Below, piece after piece: positions 1 to 9,500 of a stretch of 64,000 nt of DNA (positions within the stretch are counted from its first letter, which is position 1; every line of letters starts with the position of its first letter). Source of the stretch: Trissonchulus latispiculum (lineage: Eukaryota; Nematoda; Enoplea; Enoplida; Ironidae). The notes under the pieces are model-generated. The model had not been told where the DNA came from and made no database searches. It saw nothing but the letters and a program-made list of their open reading frames with translations. A program made the position numbers and the translations under genes. The stretch is from NCBI GenBank assembly GCA_030248195.1, contig JASAND010030377.1, positions 31,768 to 95,767 of the forward strand. Direction: 5' to 3'.

Positions 1-1
1 T

Positions 2-712
2 CTAGAGGTGGACCCTGAAGCTGCGGTTCCGAGCACGAACCTGACAGGTCCAGCCTTGCTAAATACGATCACATCTTTGGTCCAGAGCACGGCCTTGTTG
101 GCCAACGAGATAAAGGGAATCAAGATTGCCGGATCAGAACAGTCCAGGCCTGCTCCGCAGCCTAAGAAGGGAAACGATAAAATCCCTTTCCCAAATGATT
201 TCAGATGCTTCAACTGCGGACGAGCAGGACATTCGAAGCGCGAGTGCAGGTCCCCTGGAGGTGGTGCCTATAGGCCCAGAAATGACTATCCTGGACCTCC
301 GCGCTCTAACTATGGAGTCAATAACAATGGAAACTCGAATCAATTCCGCTCTAGCAATGGACCTCCTCGTTACTCGTCCAATGGGTACGGCGGAGACAGA
401 AATCGGAACGGCGGTCATCCGCCTATATCTGGACCTCAGAACCAGAATCAGCAGTACCCACAGCCGAGGCCTCAATGGAGCAGGAATGATGGGCGGAATG
501 CCGTGGAGGCAGTGAACGCCCCATATGGATCACGATTCGCCGATGTTGGACAGCCTCGAGGTGGGCCTGCCCTGGTCCAGACGATAGCTGCTGAGCCCGA
601 GGGGAAGTCGGGGTACTTTCCCCCAGGGGCTAGAGAGAGAGAAGCTCCTGCTCATCTGAGAAATCGAGCACTGAATCCACACGGCAGACCAGCCCAACGG
701 CTGAAGAAGTGA
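2..712 (+). CDS. Gag C-terminal part with CCHC zinc knuckle (5'-truncated by window edge)
   Basis: The frame is open to the left edge, so this is the end of a longer Gag-like ORF. One CX2CX4HX4C zinc knuckle is encoded at 206-247 (CFNCGRAGHSKREC), the nucleocapsid motif that binds genomic RNA in retroelement Gag proteins. The rest is low-complexity: an Asn/Gly/Pro/Arg-rich middle and an Arg/Pro-rich tail, as in nucleocapsid regions. The stop is TGA at 710-712. The same frame reopens near 899 and runs into the large downstream ORF, while frame +1 stays open from 709 to 1284, so expression across 712-900 may need a frameshift or splicing. The 5' part and any pol domains upstream lie outside the window. 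Confidence 0.75.
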   Translation, partial: LEVDPEAAVPSTNLTGPALLNTITSLVQSTALLANEIKGIKIAGSEQSRPAPQPKKGNDKIPFPNDFRCFNCGRAGHSKRECRSPGGGAYRPRNDYPGPPRSNYGVNNNGNSNQFRSSNGPPRYSSNGYGGDRNRNGGHPPISGPQNQNQQYPQPRPQWSRNDGRNAVEAVNAPYGSRFADVGQPRGGPALVQTIAAEPEGKSGYFPPGAREREAPAHLRNRALNPHGRPAQRLKK

Positions 713-997
713 CGCCTACGGCTGAAAAAGTGACGGTCCTGACTGAACAGCAGCAGCCAGAAGAACCGGGAAAGCTGCTCAGTGGCCCAAGCTGGAGGCC
801 CTCAGTCCGGATACCTGATGGAAGACCGACGCAAACCAGAGGACGTTCACTGGGACGTGGACGCGGAATGAGAAGAAGTCCATGGAGTCACGATTTGACA
901 GTGCTACCCAGCTCCGCGTTTTCAGTCCGTACCGCCGCCAGATTCCCTAACTATTGGACTTGGCGAAGCCGTACGGGAATTCCGCGTACAACTCGGG

Positions 998-3900
998 TTG
1001 TCACCCGCTCCTCAATTAGAGGCTATTCTGGACCAGCAGAGGAAACTGGTCCCGCCATCTCAAACAATGTCGGTAGGATCCAACCAGCAGCCAAGGATTG
1101 CGGCAGATATGCCGGCCATCATGCAAAGCGCACAGAAGGTCCTTGCTCAGGGAAGCATGATAATGGACATGTTACGCGCTCCCTTAGTGTCCGAAAAGGA
1201 GCTAATGGGTCAGAATGGCCAGACGAAGGAGATGATGAAGGCCAATCCTGCAGAATCTCAGAAACAAGTCCAGAAAACGCCTAATGTCATAGAAATGGGT
1301 CCAGTTATGAAGTTCGCTAGACGAGTCTTGGACCGACTGGGAGTCAAGGCCTCAGAAGAGGAACTGATCTGGGCACTGGACCCCAGCGTTTTCATGACCG
1401 AGGGCGATCCCTCATCTCCGCGTAAGATGGAATATCAAATCAGTGATCTCATCAAGTACCCTGAAAGGGGAAGATTCAAGATTATTGATCAAGAGGCAAT
1501 TTATGAAATCACTCGGAGAATCCTGCAAAGACTCGGAAGATCTGTGACTGATGAGCAGTTTTACTGCAGTCTGGACAGTGATGTCCTGGAAGCCCCAGAG
1601 GACTCCCCGCATGCAGGTAGACTTGATCTGTGGGTTGAGAATCTCCTTAGCCCATCCACGCCTTTGACCTGGAGACAGATGGAAACCGACGAAGAAAACG
1701 CCGATTCCTTGGCGGAAGAAATGAAGGAATTGGGCCAACATGGAATCATGGTATTGGACTCGCCGGAAGGGAGTTCAGATGAATCCTTTAGCTCTGACAG
1801 TTCAGACGGAACTGACGAGGATCTCGAACATGCAGTGAACAAGCTCCAATCTCGAGGAGTCCGCGTGAATGTGAACGCGGTTGAGCCAGTCACTATCAAG
1901 ACAAAGAAGAATCGAGGAAGTAAAAAGAAACGCAAGAAGGTCATCAAGAAGATCAAGAAAGTGCTAGGGGAGGTACAGATTCCGAAATCTGACCTGTGTC
2001 CCCAGGATATCAAGTTTCTGCGGAAACTCCTGAAAGACGTCCGGACCAAAGAAAGGAAACGTGCGCAAAAGGAAGAGCGACGCAAGTGGCAGATGAAGCA
2101 GGAAAGAGAAAGATGCTGGGAAGCTCAGCAGCGATTCTTACGGGCCAGAGCCCGAATGGAAGCCACACATGTAGTGAGGCGAACAACGGACGCGCCTCCC
2201 AGTCCAAAGCGGAAGACTCCCGCTCCTGAGCGTCAAATCGCTTTCAGATCTAGTTCTGTTCCTGCTATGGCGCGATTGCCAAAAGCGGAGATAAAGGAAG
2301 CTACCCTCACGAGCGGAATAAAGAAAGAATGTACTACAAAGAAAGAAGAAAAAGAAGTGAAAGGAATACGAGCCCTTCCTGTTCCGATATTACTAATGTG
2401 GGCTGTATTCGGGCTAATGATAGCCCTGCTGATACCGTGCGTTAACGGTCAAGGTGGAGATGATTATTTCACGCAGAGGGCTAAGGCCATGAACACTATG
2501 GTATCTACCAAGTGGGGATTAGCCCTATCACCGAAAGGGTTAATGGCCACCTATACCAAGACAGAATATGTTCCTATTCTGATTCATATGAAGATGCCTA
2601 AGCCACCGCACATAGCCAAAATGCGAGCCTGGCTCTCCTTCTGCTCACTCTGCGGAGGTGATTTCGCCTCCATTCCTGAGAAATTGCAGCACCAGTGCAA
2701 GAAGTGCGACACTCCCCGCGATCAGACCATGAGCGGCTGCCCGCACGAACCACATTTGGATGGACTGGTCCGAAATGTGACAGAGGAATATCACGAGATG
2801 TACGGTGGAATCCTGAACACGAGATATTACTCTTCAGTAATGAAGATCATTTGCGACAAGAGTCCTATCTTGTGTAACAACTCAACACCGCAATATCAGC
2901 ATTATAACGAGTCTCTATACGCTGATCATGGTTATCAGCATGTGCAATCCAAGTTTCCGTTGCGCCGAGACAAACGGGCTATCGGAGCCATACTAGGAGT
3001 GGTTGGATTGGGATTGTCCATTTCCAATACAGTACATCTGGGAGCCATGAAGAACAAAGTCAATGCCCTCATCGAAGCTACACAGAAGTTGGACGAACAG
3101 GTAATTGCTCATCAGGAATCCCTCGAAAAGCTGGTGGAAGCGAATGAGAACGTTTACTCATTCATGCACTATTCATTACAAGAGCTCGTAGGGCTAATCA
3201 ATTCAGCTAGATGCGAGGCTCTGACGATGAATACGCAAGTGCAGTATTCATTGATTGTGTCTAACTTCGAGCACTCTCTGAAACACAGTATAGACAGCGT
3301 CATGGCAGCCGGACTTGACGGGAGAATATCCCCTAGCCTTATTAACTTCAAGATTATCAGAGATATCGTACACGGCCATGCCCAGTTGAATCAGTCAATT
3401 CTACGGGATGAGCCTAGCCTGATCTACAGATTTGGAAAGATCTATCCAGTCAGAATGGACATCCGGAAGTTGCTGTTTGGTTTCATTATGGAGATACCCA
3501 CCCCTACGAGGGAAGACGTAGCGCCTGTCTACGAAGTCAGTAACGTTGGCTATAATGATCCAACTAGCCACGCTCAGATGAAGGCTCCAGTTCCGCGATA
3601 TGTAAGACATGAAGCCACGCATAAGAATTCCGAGTTTTCAGAGATCAAACTCTCTGAATGCCAAGCGTCGCCAGGACTCTGGGTTTGTGGACCAGACGCG
3701 TTAGTCGCCACCCCTCAGTCCGCGTGTCTCAGGGCTATTGTTTCGGCTGCGCCCATTGACGCCGCAAACTGCCGACAACAGATGATGGTTAAGGCTATGA
3801 CCCCAGACACGGACTTTGCGTCGACACCTGCAGGAGTGCTGATCAGAACAAGCCACCCTGAAATTATGGTAACACAGACTCCGCAATTGCAGCATGTGTC

Positions 3901-6370
3901 ACGAGGAGAAACTATTGCCGTGCCTAGTCACGGGGTAGTATGGTTGGAGCACGGAACTTACAATCACATCATAATTAATGATCTGGTACTGACGAGTGCC
4001 ATTGAGGTCGTGCAGTATTCGGCACCTTTGGTCACGTACCGAGTGCCTTTCGAAGCTCCTAAGTTAGACCTAGTGCCCATTCAATTCACGGATTTAGAGC
4101 GTGCCGAATATGAAAATCGGGCCGTCAAGAAGATTCTGAAGGAACATCATCGCACAGCACCTTTACTGATTCACCCGCTCAACATGAATGTTTGGACCGG
4201 ATTCCTGATTGTCCTAGTCCTGATAGTTGTGGGCGTCATAATTACCATCTGGTTCTCCCCTTGCCTTCGAGGAGTCAGAGAAAGTCTCGCGCAAAGGGGT
4301 CGAGAATCGTTTCTCGGGTTGGGATTGCGGCTGAGTCGATTGGCCATGGGGAATCAAAGAACTATTGCCATAACGCCAACCTCTCCGCCTACCCGTTCCA
4401 GTCCTCCTGAACTCCGAAGTCGATCACCCCTGCTGGAACAACCAACGCGTCCGATGCGCCCTACTGCGAGTAACCGGTATGGCAGTGCACGCCCACATTC
4501 ATACGCACATCCATCAGGCGGACATCTGCGGTTTGAGGACCTCCTGATGGAGTCCATGTCGCCCTCACCCCCGCCTCCTGATGTGTCGCTTGCTGTCCGG
4601 CCTAGAAAACCGCTGCTTTCTGGACTTGAGGAGCACCGGCAGGAGGAGGAACCCTTCCACTTACTTAGGCAATATGCGGACGAAGCAGATGAGCGGGAGA
4701 ACCGAGCACGTGCTCCAAGTCCGGAAGCGAGACGAGAAAGGGGCCGAGTTGGCACGCCGCCACCCTATGGCATAGACCGAGGAAGCCGATCCAGAGACTC
4801 GTCCACCGGAAGAAGAGACCGAGTCTGGTGTCTAATGGAACCCTTCGAATGTTCCGGGGAGGATTCCCCCTCCGGCAGGTTCACCCCGTGTATTGATGTG
4901 TCCATCCAAGGAGTCATAATTGAGGCAGTGTTGGACACAGGAGCCAGTATCACAGTGATGTCAGAAAGCGTAGCGAGGAAACACAACTTCACTCTGGTGG
5001 ACTTGGAATGCCCCCGAGAGAGTTCCTCGGCTACTGGACATCAGCTGAAAATCACTAAGAAGATTGATGCCATTATTACATTTCCAGGATGTCCTAGCCA
5101 CCCGCCCATTCCACACGCCATCTTCATCAACCCTAGCCTACCGCCAGTCATTCTGTTGGGAACTGATGTGCTGGCTAAATTCAGCGGTTCCTTCGAGATA
5201 TCCTTTGCCACAAAGGAATTGAAGATACGCCCCACGCCTCTGCCCGCGGCCTATGTGATACCTTTGACGACGCCTTATCACTTGTTTGAAGCCGCATCCG
5301 GAATCCCCTCGGACAGGGGTGCTGGCCCCTCCATTCAGCCCCGACTTCCGCCATCCATCGGGAGCGAGAGAGCACGAGGAGCCAGCTTACCTCCTTCTCG
5401 CCCTACGGAGCTTCCCCTTACGTCGGTAACCTGGACTCCAGTTAGGCAAACGGAGTCTGAGACTGTGTGGCAATACTACCACCGGTTCTGTGATCATGTC
5501 GCCGCCGTATATGGTGCTCGGGCAGACTCGGAGTCAGTAAAACTTAGCCTGGGGAGAGATTTTCTGCTTGGGCTGCGAAGAGAGCTACGCCTTCAGATAC
5601 CCTCCTCGTCAGGTCATTTGGACGAGCTATATCTCTTAGCTCTTTCGGTTGAGGATGAGGTCCGAAAGGATGGCCGAATTCTTCCGCCCCCAGGGGAAGC
5701 TGACCCGCGAGGAGATCGAAGCACCCCTGCTTTGACTGGGGCCAATAGAGCTGCTACTAGGGCACCTCTATCTGGTGTGGACTTCCGTGCTTGTAAAGAA
5801 ATGTTGAGCACCATCGAGCAGAGGAAGGATGAGTCTGTAGATCACTTTTATCTACGGCTGCTCGGATTTGCTGGGGAAGTGTATCCTGAACGGCTAACCG
5901 ACAAGGCCGTCGATGCCTACCTCAGCCTGCTCTTCATCGCCGGACTCAGGAGTGAGATACGTGACAGGACGATTAAGTATCCTGATACGACGAGGGACCT
6001 ATATCATCTGTACATATCCGCCTTAGCAGGAGAAAGGCATTTACCCGCGGAGGACCAACAAGCCGCACCTGCGGAGCCTCCTACACAGCCACCGGCAGTC
6101 AGACCCCGTGCTCCAAGGACCGTCCCCCCCAGGTTTCGAGCGAACCCCAGCCACTGGGAGATTGCACGGGAAACGATTGCCCCTCTTGGATCCGGAGGAG
6201 GATATCCTGACCAAGAGGACCTTTTCTTACCCCTGGATCATTTATCCCTACGCGCACGCTCGGACGCAATGCGTGCAGCGCCGCCAGTTTGCGAGCGCAA
6301 CCGCTATCAGCCAGGTGCCTCTCGGCCACAGGAGCCGGGAGAGCCTTCTTCCCGAAGGCGGCAGCACTAA
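998..6370 (+). CDS. 1790-codon retroelement polyprotein: envelope-like fusion glycoprotein, retropepsin, Gag-capsid-like segments
   Basis: Intact ORF; the frame is open from about 899 but the first Met is at 998. In order: a charged N-terminal region; an acidic Ser/Asp stretch near residues 255-275; a very Lys-rich stretch near 300-325; a hydrophobic signal/TM segment near 460-482 ending CVNGQ; a Cys-containing surface part; a furin-type site RRDKR at 656-660 followed by a hydrophobic Gly-rich fusion peptide; heptad-like helices; a TM helix at about 1064-1087; a Pro/Arg-rich cytoplasmic stretch; a retropepsin with DTGA (Asp 1313) and ILLGTD; and two Gag-capsid-like segments near 1477-1560 and 1595-1670. 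Furin site plus fusion peptide is the plan of errantivirus Env and baculovirus F proteins (family knowledge). Protease and capsid-like parts downstream of Env reverse the usual Gag-Pol-Env order, and no RT, RNase H or integrase is present. Whether this is one polyprotein or is read by splicing and frameshifting is not known. Confidence 0.75.
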   Translation: MSPAPQLEAILDQQRKLVPPSQTMSVGSNQQPRIAADMPAIMQSAQKVLAQGSMIMDMLRAPLVSEKELMGQNGQTKEMMKANPAESQKQVQKTPNVIEMGPVMKFARRVLDRLGVKASEEELIWALDPSVFMTEGDPSSPRKMEYQISDLIKYPERGRFKIIDQEAIYEITRRILQRLGRSVTDEQFYCSLDSDVLEAPEDSPHAGRLDLWVENLLSPSTPLTWRQMETDEENADSLAEEMKELGQHGIMVLDSPEGSSDESFSSDSSDGTDEDLEHAVNKLQSRGVRVNVNAVEPVTIKTKKNRGSKKKRKKVIKKIKKVLGEVQIPKSDLCPQDIKFLRKLLKDVRTKERKRAQKEERRKWQMKQERERCWEAQQRFLRARARMEATHVVRRTTDAPPSPKRKTPAPERQIAFRSSSVPAMARLPKAEIKEATLTSGIKKECTTKKEEKEVKGIRALPVPILLMWAVFGLMIALLIPCVNGQGGDDYFTQRAKAMNTMVSTKWGLALSPKGLMATYTKTEYVPILIHMKMPKPPHIAKMRAWLSFCSLCGGDFASIPEKLQHQCKKCDTPRDQTMSGCPHEPHLDGLVRNVTEEYHEMYGGILNTRYYSSVMKIICDKSPILCNNSTPQYQHYNESLYADHGYQHVQSKFPLRRDKRAIGAILGVVGLGLSISNTVHLGAMKNKVNALIEATQKLDEQVIAHQESLEKLVEANENVYSFMHYSLQELVGLINSARCEALTMNTQVQYSLIVSNFEHSLKHSIDSVMAAGLDGRISPSLINFKIIRDIVHGHAQLNQSILRDEPSLIYRFGKIYPVRMDIRKLLFGFIMEIPTPTREDVAPVYEVSNVGYNDPTSHAQMKAPVPRYVRHEATHKNSEFSEIKLSECQASPGLWVCGPDALVATPQSACLRAIVSAAPIDAANCRQQMMVKAMTPDTDFASTPAGVLIRTSHPEIMVTQTPQLQHVSRGETIAVPSHGVVWLEHGTYNHIIINDLVLTSAIEVVQYSAPLVTYRVPFEAPKLDLVPIQFTDLERAEYENRAVKKILKEHHRTAPLLIHPLNMNVWTGFLIVLVLIVVGVIITIWFSPCLRGVRESLAQRGRESFLGLGLRLSRLAMGNQRTIAITPTSPPTRSSPPELRSRSPLLEQPTRPMRPTASNRYGSARPHSYAHPSGGHLRFEDLLMESMSPSPPPPDVSLAVRPRKPLLSGLEEHRQEEEPFHLLRQYADEADERENRARAPSPEARRERGRVGTPPPYGIDRGSRSRDSSTGRRDRVWCLMEPFECSGEDSPSGRFTPCIDVSIQGVIIEAVLDTGASITVMSESVARKHNFTLVDLECPRESSSATGHQLKITKKIDAIITFPGCPSHPPIPHAIFINPSLPPVILLGTDVLAKFSGSFEISFATKELKIRPTPLPAAYVIPLTTPYHLFEAASGIPSDRGAGPSIQPRLPPSIGSERARGASLPPSRPTELPLTSVTWTPVRQTESETVWQYYHRFCDHVAAVYGARADSESVKLSLGRDFLLGLRRELRLQIPSSSGHLDELYLLALSVEDEVRKDGRILPPPGEADPRGDRSTPALTGANRAATRAPLSGVDFRACKEMLSTIEQRKDESVDHFYLRLLGFAGEVYPERLTDKAVDAYLSLLFIAGLRSEIRDRTIKYPDTTRDLYHLYISALAGERHLPAEDQQAAPAEPPTQPPAVRPRAPRTVPPRFRANPSHWEIARETIAPLGSGGGYPDQEDLFLPLDHLSLRARSDAMRAAPPVCERNRYQPGASRPQEPGEPSSRRRQH
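2390..4262 (+). other. Envelope (F-like) segment of the polyprotein
   Basis: This part would form the membrane glycoprotein: hydrophobic leader (2367-2441), ectodomain with N-glycosylation sequons (for example NVT and NNST), furin-type cleavage at 2963-2977, fusion peptide, and C-terminal transmembrane helix at about 4187-4258. It would act at the cell surface or particle membrane. The assignment rests on layout, not on a database match. Confidence 0.7.
4880..5240 (+). other. Retropepsin (aspartic protease) segment
   Basis: Retroviral-type aspartic protease fold: the DTGAS active-site motif (Asp codon at 4934) and, about 70 residues later, ILLGTDVL, corresponding to the usual ILG(R/T)D flap-end motif. 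It would dimerise and process the polyprotein. It is embedded after the Env transmembrane helix, which is unusual. Confidence 0.8.
5428..6040 (+). other. Two Gag-capsid-like (Retrotrans_gag type) segments
   Basis: Two consecutive stretches have the helical pattern of retrotransposon Gag capsids: an ETVWQYYHRF helix followed by a GLRREL motif, then an ESVDHFYLRLLGF helix followed by an AGLRSEIRD motif. These match the common pattern of (E)SV-x-(D/E)-(Y/F)-x-x-(R)-(F/L) then F-x-x-GL-x-x-(E/K). Two copies in tandem suggest a duplication. The call is by eye. Confidence 0.5.
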
Positions 6371-7125
6371 TTAATGTCACCTTTGTATAGCGGGGATGGG
6401 GGAGAACTCAATGCAAGTTCTCGCCCCGGGAACGAATAGTTGAGGAGGAAAAGAAGTATCATTAGGTATTCATAACACGAGAATTTGTTTCTACGGATTT
6501 CGGTCTTAAAAGCAATACGGTGTGCAATCAAAAACGAGTATCACTAAATTACTATACATATATACATTAAATATTAACTAAGCGTTTCGTTATTAAAAGT
6601 ATCCTCAACTCCTCGTTCCCAACTTGATAACAAAGAAAATCACAAAAAAAGGGTATAAAATGTTAAAAATGTATTATAAAAAGAAAACGTTTTCGTGCTA
6701 AAAAGGTAGACGGTAGTATGTTAACTAGAAAAGAAAGGATTTCGAGGTTACAAAGAAAGTATTGGAAGTAGCTAGAATTGGATGTAAATAGCAAAGGAGA
6801 ACCCGTTATGGGTGTACAAGGGAATTGTGCAGGTTATATTTAGCTGAAATAGTTTATGTAGTTTATTATATAGCAAATGTGTATGAATTATTGTAAACCA
6901 GAGTTGCCAAGGGAGAAACACTCCCTCCGTTCCACCCACCACGACCACATGTAAGATATAAATGTTATAATTGTAATAGGTATTTTATAAATGAATTGTT
7001 TATTTTAAGAATGTATTGTAGATCAGGTGAAGGTAGTTTTAATGTGTTTATAATTGTTGTATAATGTTATCCGTGCTGTATCTTGTATTGTTAATGGAAT
7101 CCCTAGATTATTGGCGGAGTATTTC
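6371..7125 (+). other. Spacer between polyprotein and NADAR ORF
   Basis: AT-rich, with no convincing ORF. It contains a perfect 6-bp hairpin at 6910-6926 (AGGGAG / CTCCCT) and, just before it at 6898-6909, the 12-mer CCAGAGTTGCCA. The 12-mer recurs at 12942-12953 and, inverted, at 18874-18885. Confidence 0.6.
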
Positions 7126-7237
7126 CCTGGTCGATACCAGGCCACGTTCGCGCGCTAGCGAATGTCACGCATTTCGGTCGGTACCAGAAAGCACCAATTC
7201 CCAAAATTGGGACAGAAATTGTCGTTGGTCGATACCA
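7126..7237 (+). promoter_or_regulatory. Five back-to-back hairpins in the leader of the NADAR ORF
   Basis: Consecutive hairpins: 7126-7141 (CCTGGT-CGAT-ACCAGG), 7148-7163 (TTCGC / GCGAA), 7172-7190 (GGT-CGGT-ACC core, extended with one mismatch), 7191-7208 (CCAATT / AATTGG) and 7226-7237 (TGGT-CGAT-ACCA). Three share the closing T-A pair and a CGNT loop with the hairpins before the next ORF. They probably act in RNA; the role is unknown. Confidence 0.6.
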
Positions 7238-7332
7238 CGCTGAGCGCAGATTTAACTTATAACTACCATAACGCACCGTAGAAAAGAGGCTAGAAATGCC
7301 CCTGTTTCGCAGGTTTCGTGGTTGTTTATTCA

Positions 7333-7347
7333 TTCAATTATTTTAGA
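7333..7347 (+). promoter_or_regulatory. 3' splice site abutting the NADAR start codon
   Basis: A pyrimidine-rich tract ending TTATTTTAG directly precedes the ATG at 7347, a good match to an animal 3' splice site. It suggests the ORF is translated from a spliced subgenomic mRNA, as retroviral env is. A second candidate acceptor, GTTTCGCAG, lies about 35 bases upstream. Confidence 0.5.
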
Positions 7348-9002
7348 TGAACCAGATCCAGATCCAGCAGAGCGCGATTGAGCAGCTGCGCAAGCTCTCG
7401 CTGTTCCAATTGCCCTATGTCCCGGCCGCCTCCGAGGACTTCCTGTATTTCCGAAGTGACTCTACTGAGTACACTTCCCTCTCCAACTTTGCCGCCCATC
7501 CGGGCAAAGACGCTAACAACCGGCAGATCATGATCAGGCACCTCAAGAAGGATGGCCTTACTGCGGAGCACCACTATTGTGCCACGCTGGCCAATTTGTC
7601 AGGTGCGTACAAAGGGGCCAAGGATCTCTACAGGAAGGAGACGGCCAAGGACGTCAAGAAGGATGGCAAGAGGATAATCAAGCTGGAGCGCCTCTTGACC
7701 CATCCTCATTCCCACCAGGTCTTGAAGACGCTGGTTATGGGTGGAGTGCTCTTCTCGAAGTACTCCATCCCATATTTCCAGAAGGAGCTGATGGATACTG
7801 GTAACCGTCGGCTTATGGAGGCCACCGAGGATGCCTTCTGGGGCATCAATGCCGAGCATCTGGACCTCCGATGCCGGGAGTTCAAAACGTCGGTGGAGGC
7901 TACCAAGCGATGGGTAGCCATCAATTCCGAAACGTCTCTGGCCACCAACATCCTGGGCCAGTCGCTCGAATTCTTCCGGGCCTACTTCCAGAACCCGGAG
8001 GGGATGTATACCACGTCCCCTCGCGTGGTTATCATCGGCGGGGCCATCCTGCAGAACAATCAGGTGGTCGATACCATCAAGGAAATCGCGGGCTGCACAG
8101 ATCCGATTCTGCTGCCCATCCACATGGCCACACCCGTCCGGTGTATGCGGGTGGCCGTGGCCATCACGTCGCCTCTGCTAACGAAGATTCTGGTCATCCC
8201 AGAAATCCGGGTGCAACCAGATGAGACGCCCGGCGTCGTCTATCAGCGCGAGGCCGAAAGGCTGAAGGAGTCGTTCGGCCAAAATCCGAAATATCAGGAG
8301 CCGTTCCCGATGGTGCGGGCGTTTCCCACCATCGTGTACGTGCATGATTGCGTGGACCCGACGGCCGAGATGAAGAAGGATCCAGCCTGGGCCTCTCTGA
8401 TCTGGGGGTGCTACACCTTCAGACCAGATGGGACCCACTTCCGGCCCCAGGATCCAATTGCCATACCCAACGGCCAGACGTACGTGCTGAACTATGACAA
8501 TTACCAGCGGGTGGCCGCTGCGTTGAAGGCGCCTGACCTGCGGCGCCACAACTACCACGAGGCCCAGAAGAAACGGCCTCATGCCGACTCGCCGATTTTC
8601 CGGCCCCGGCATCCGTCATTGCCTGTTGCCGGACCGTCCGGCTCATCCGAGTCTTCTGGCTCTAGCCGGCGTCAGAAGAACCGCCGGCCCTCCCGGCAAA
8701 ACCGACGCGCTGGAAGAAATGATCGTACCGAAGGGCAACGGAAGCCCTATGACTATCCGTCGCGCCAGCCGGCCCAACGTCACGGCCCCGTCGGCCGTCC
8801 CGCTTGGCAGCCTAACCCTGCCAGCTCTACACGGAAGCCGGACCAGCGAACCGGCCCTGCGTCTCAGCCGAAAGAAGGCAACCACTGCCACTGTTGTCAC
8901 TGTCCCAGGGCGTCTCTGCCCACGCCTGGGATGAAGAATCTGTCACTGGGACCGCCGCCAGAAAAGCGGCCCAGATCCAGTTACTCTCCGCCACGATTGT
9001 AA
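7347..9002 (+). CDS. NADAR-domain protein with basic C-terminal tail, retroelement-encoded
   Basis: 551 codons, intact. Residues about 30-215 have the NADAR (YbiA/DUF1768) landmarks: LSNF near 45-48, EHHYCA at 74-79 (the EH of the family's EHxxQxxK), FQKELMDTGNRRLMEAT at about 144-160 for the usual KF-x-L-x-TG-x-x-L(V/I)EA, DAFWG at 162-166 for D-x-x-WG, and NILG at 201-204 for N-x-LG-x-x-L. A large non-homologous-looking insertion lies between the EH and TG motifs. Residues about 220-400 are unrecognised. The tail from about 430 is Arg/Pro/Gln-rich with a short CHCCHC cluster, suiting nucleic-acid binding. Known NADAR enzymes hydrolyse N-glycosidic bonds of ADP-ribose-like or riboflavin-intermediate substrates, and bacterial ones remove ADP-ribose from guanine; the substrate here is inference. 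The start was chosen because an acceptor site abuts it. Confidence 0.72.
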   Translation: MNQIQIQQSAIEQLRKLSLFQLPYVPAASEDFLYFRSDSTEYTSLSNFAAHPGKDANNRQIMIRHLKKDGLTAEHHYCATLANLSGAYKGAKDLYRKETAKDVKKDGKRIIKLERLLTHPHSHQVLKTLVMGGVLFSKYSIPYFQKELMDTGNRRLMEATEDAFWGINAEHLDLRCREFKTSVEATKRWVAINSETSLATNILGQSLEFFRAYFQNPEGMYTTSPRVVIIGGAILQNNQVVDTIKEIAGCTDPILLPIHMATPVRCMRVAVAITSPLLTKILVIPEIRVQPDETPGVVYQREAERLKESFGQNPKYQEPFPMVRAFPTIVYVHDCVDPTAEMKKDPAWASLIWGCYTFRPDGTHFRPQDPIAIPNGQTYVLNYDNYQRVAAALKAPDLRRHNYHEAQKKRPHADSPIFRPRHPSLPVAGPSGSSESSGSSRRQKNRRPSRQNRRAGRNDRTEGQRKPYDYPSRQPAQRHGPVGRPAWQPNPASSTRKPDQRTGPASQPKEGNHCHCCHCPRASLPTPGMKNLSLGPPPEKRPRSSYSPPRL

Positions 9003-9244
9003 CTGTATATAAATATGTTTGTATTGACAATATTGTTTGTTTGTATATGTATACTTGTAAAATACATGCGTGTGCAGTGAAAAGCCTGAAACAGGTCTCT
9101 GGAAGTTGTTTTATTATGAAAAGGAAGCGATTTTCCGCCCAAAAATAGGAGTAATGAATATTTTCGTGTATACAAATCACCAATATTGGTTACTAATTGC
9201 ACCTTCCCTTACTGCCATGGAAGCCTAGATCAAATGAGAATATT
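9003..9244 (+). other. Spacer after the NADAR ORF
   Basis: AT-rich, with no gene seen. It leads into the hairpin block starting at 9245. Confidence 0.5.
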
Positions 9245-9410
9245 ACGGAGTCGGTACTCTGTCAATACGAAGCCTCAATGCTTCAGTGATTAAGAATAAC
9301 TACGGAGTCGATACTCTGTCTATACGAAGCTGCAACGCTTCAAGAAATGAGAATAGCTACTGAGTCGGTACTCTATAGCACACAATTAGCAGTCCTTGAG
9401 TCGGTACTCT
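9245..9410 (+). promoter_or_regulatory. Duplicated hairpin pairs in the leader of the third ORF
   Basis: Four hairpins with stem GAGT/ACTC and CGRT loops sit at 9245-9262, 9302-9319, 9357-9379 and 9398-9409. The first two extend to 7 bp (ACGGAGT / ACTCTGT). After each of the first two comes a second hairpin with stem GAAGC/GCTTC and different 6-nt loops (9269-9284 and 9329-9344). Stems are identical while loops differ, which suggests the structure matters. Confidence 0.65.
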
Positions 9411-9500
9411 AATGACGCTAACGCAAATTGATGGCAGAAGCAACAGATGTGCGATGACTGGGATAATAAATGTCATGTCATCATTTCAGGAACCATAAAG

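Noticed and set aside
709..1284. Separate 191-codon gene
   Set aside because: Overlaps the start of the large ORF in another frame; at most a frameshift extension of Gag over 709-900.
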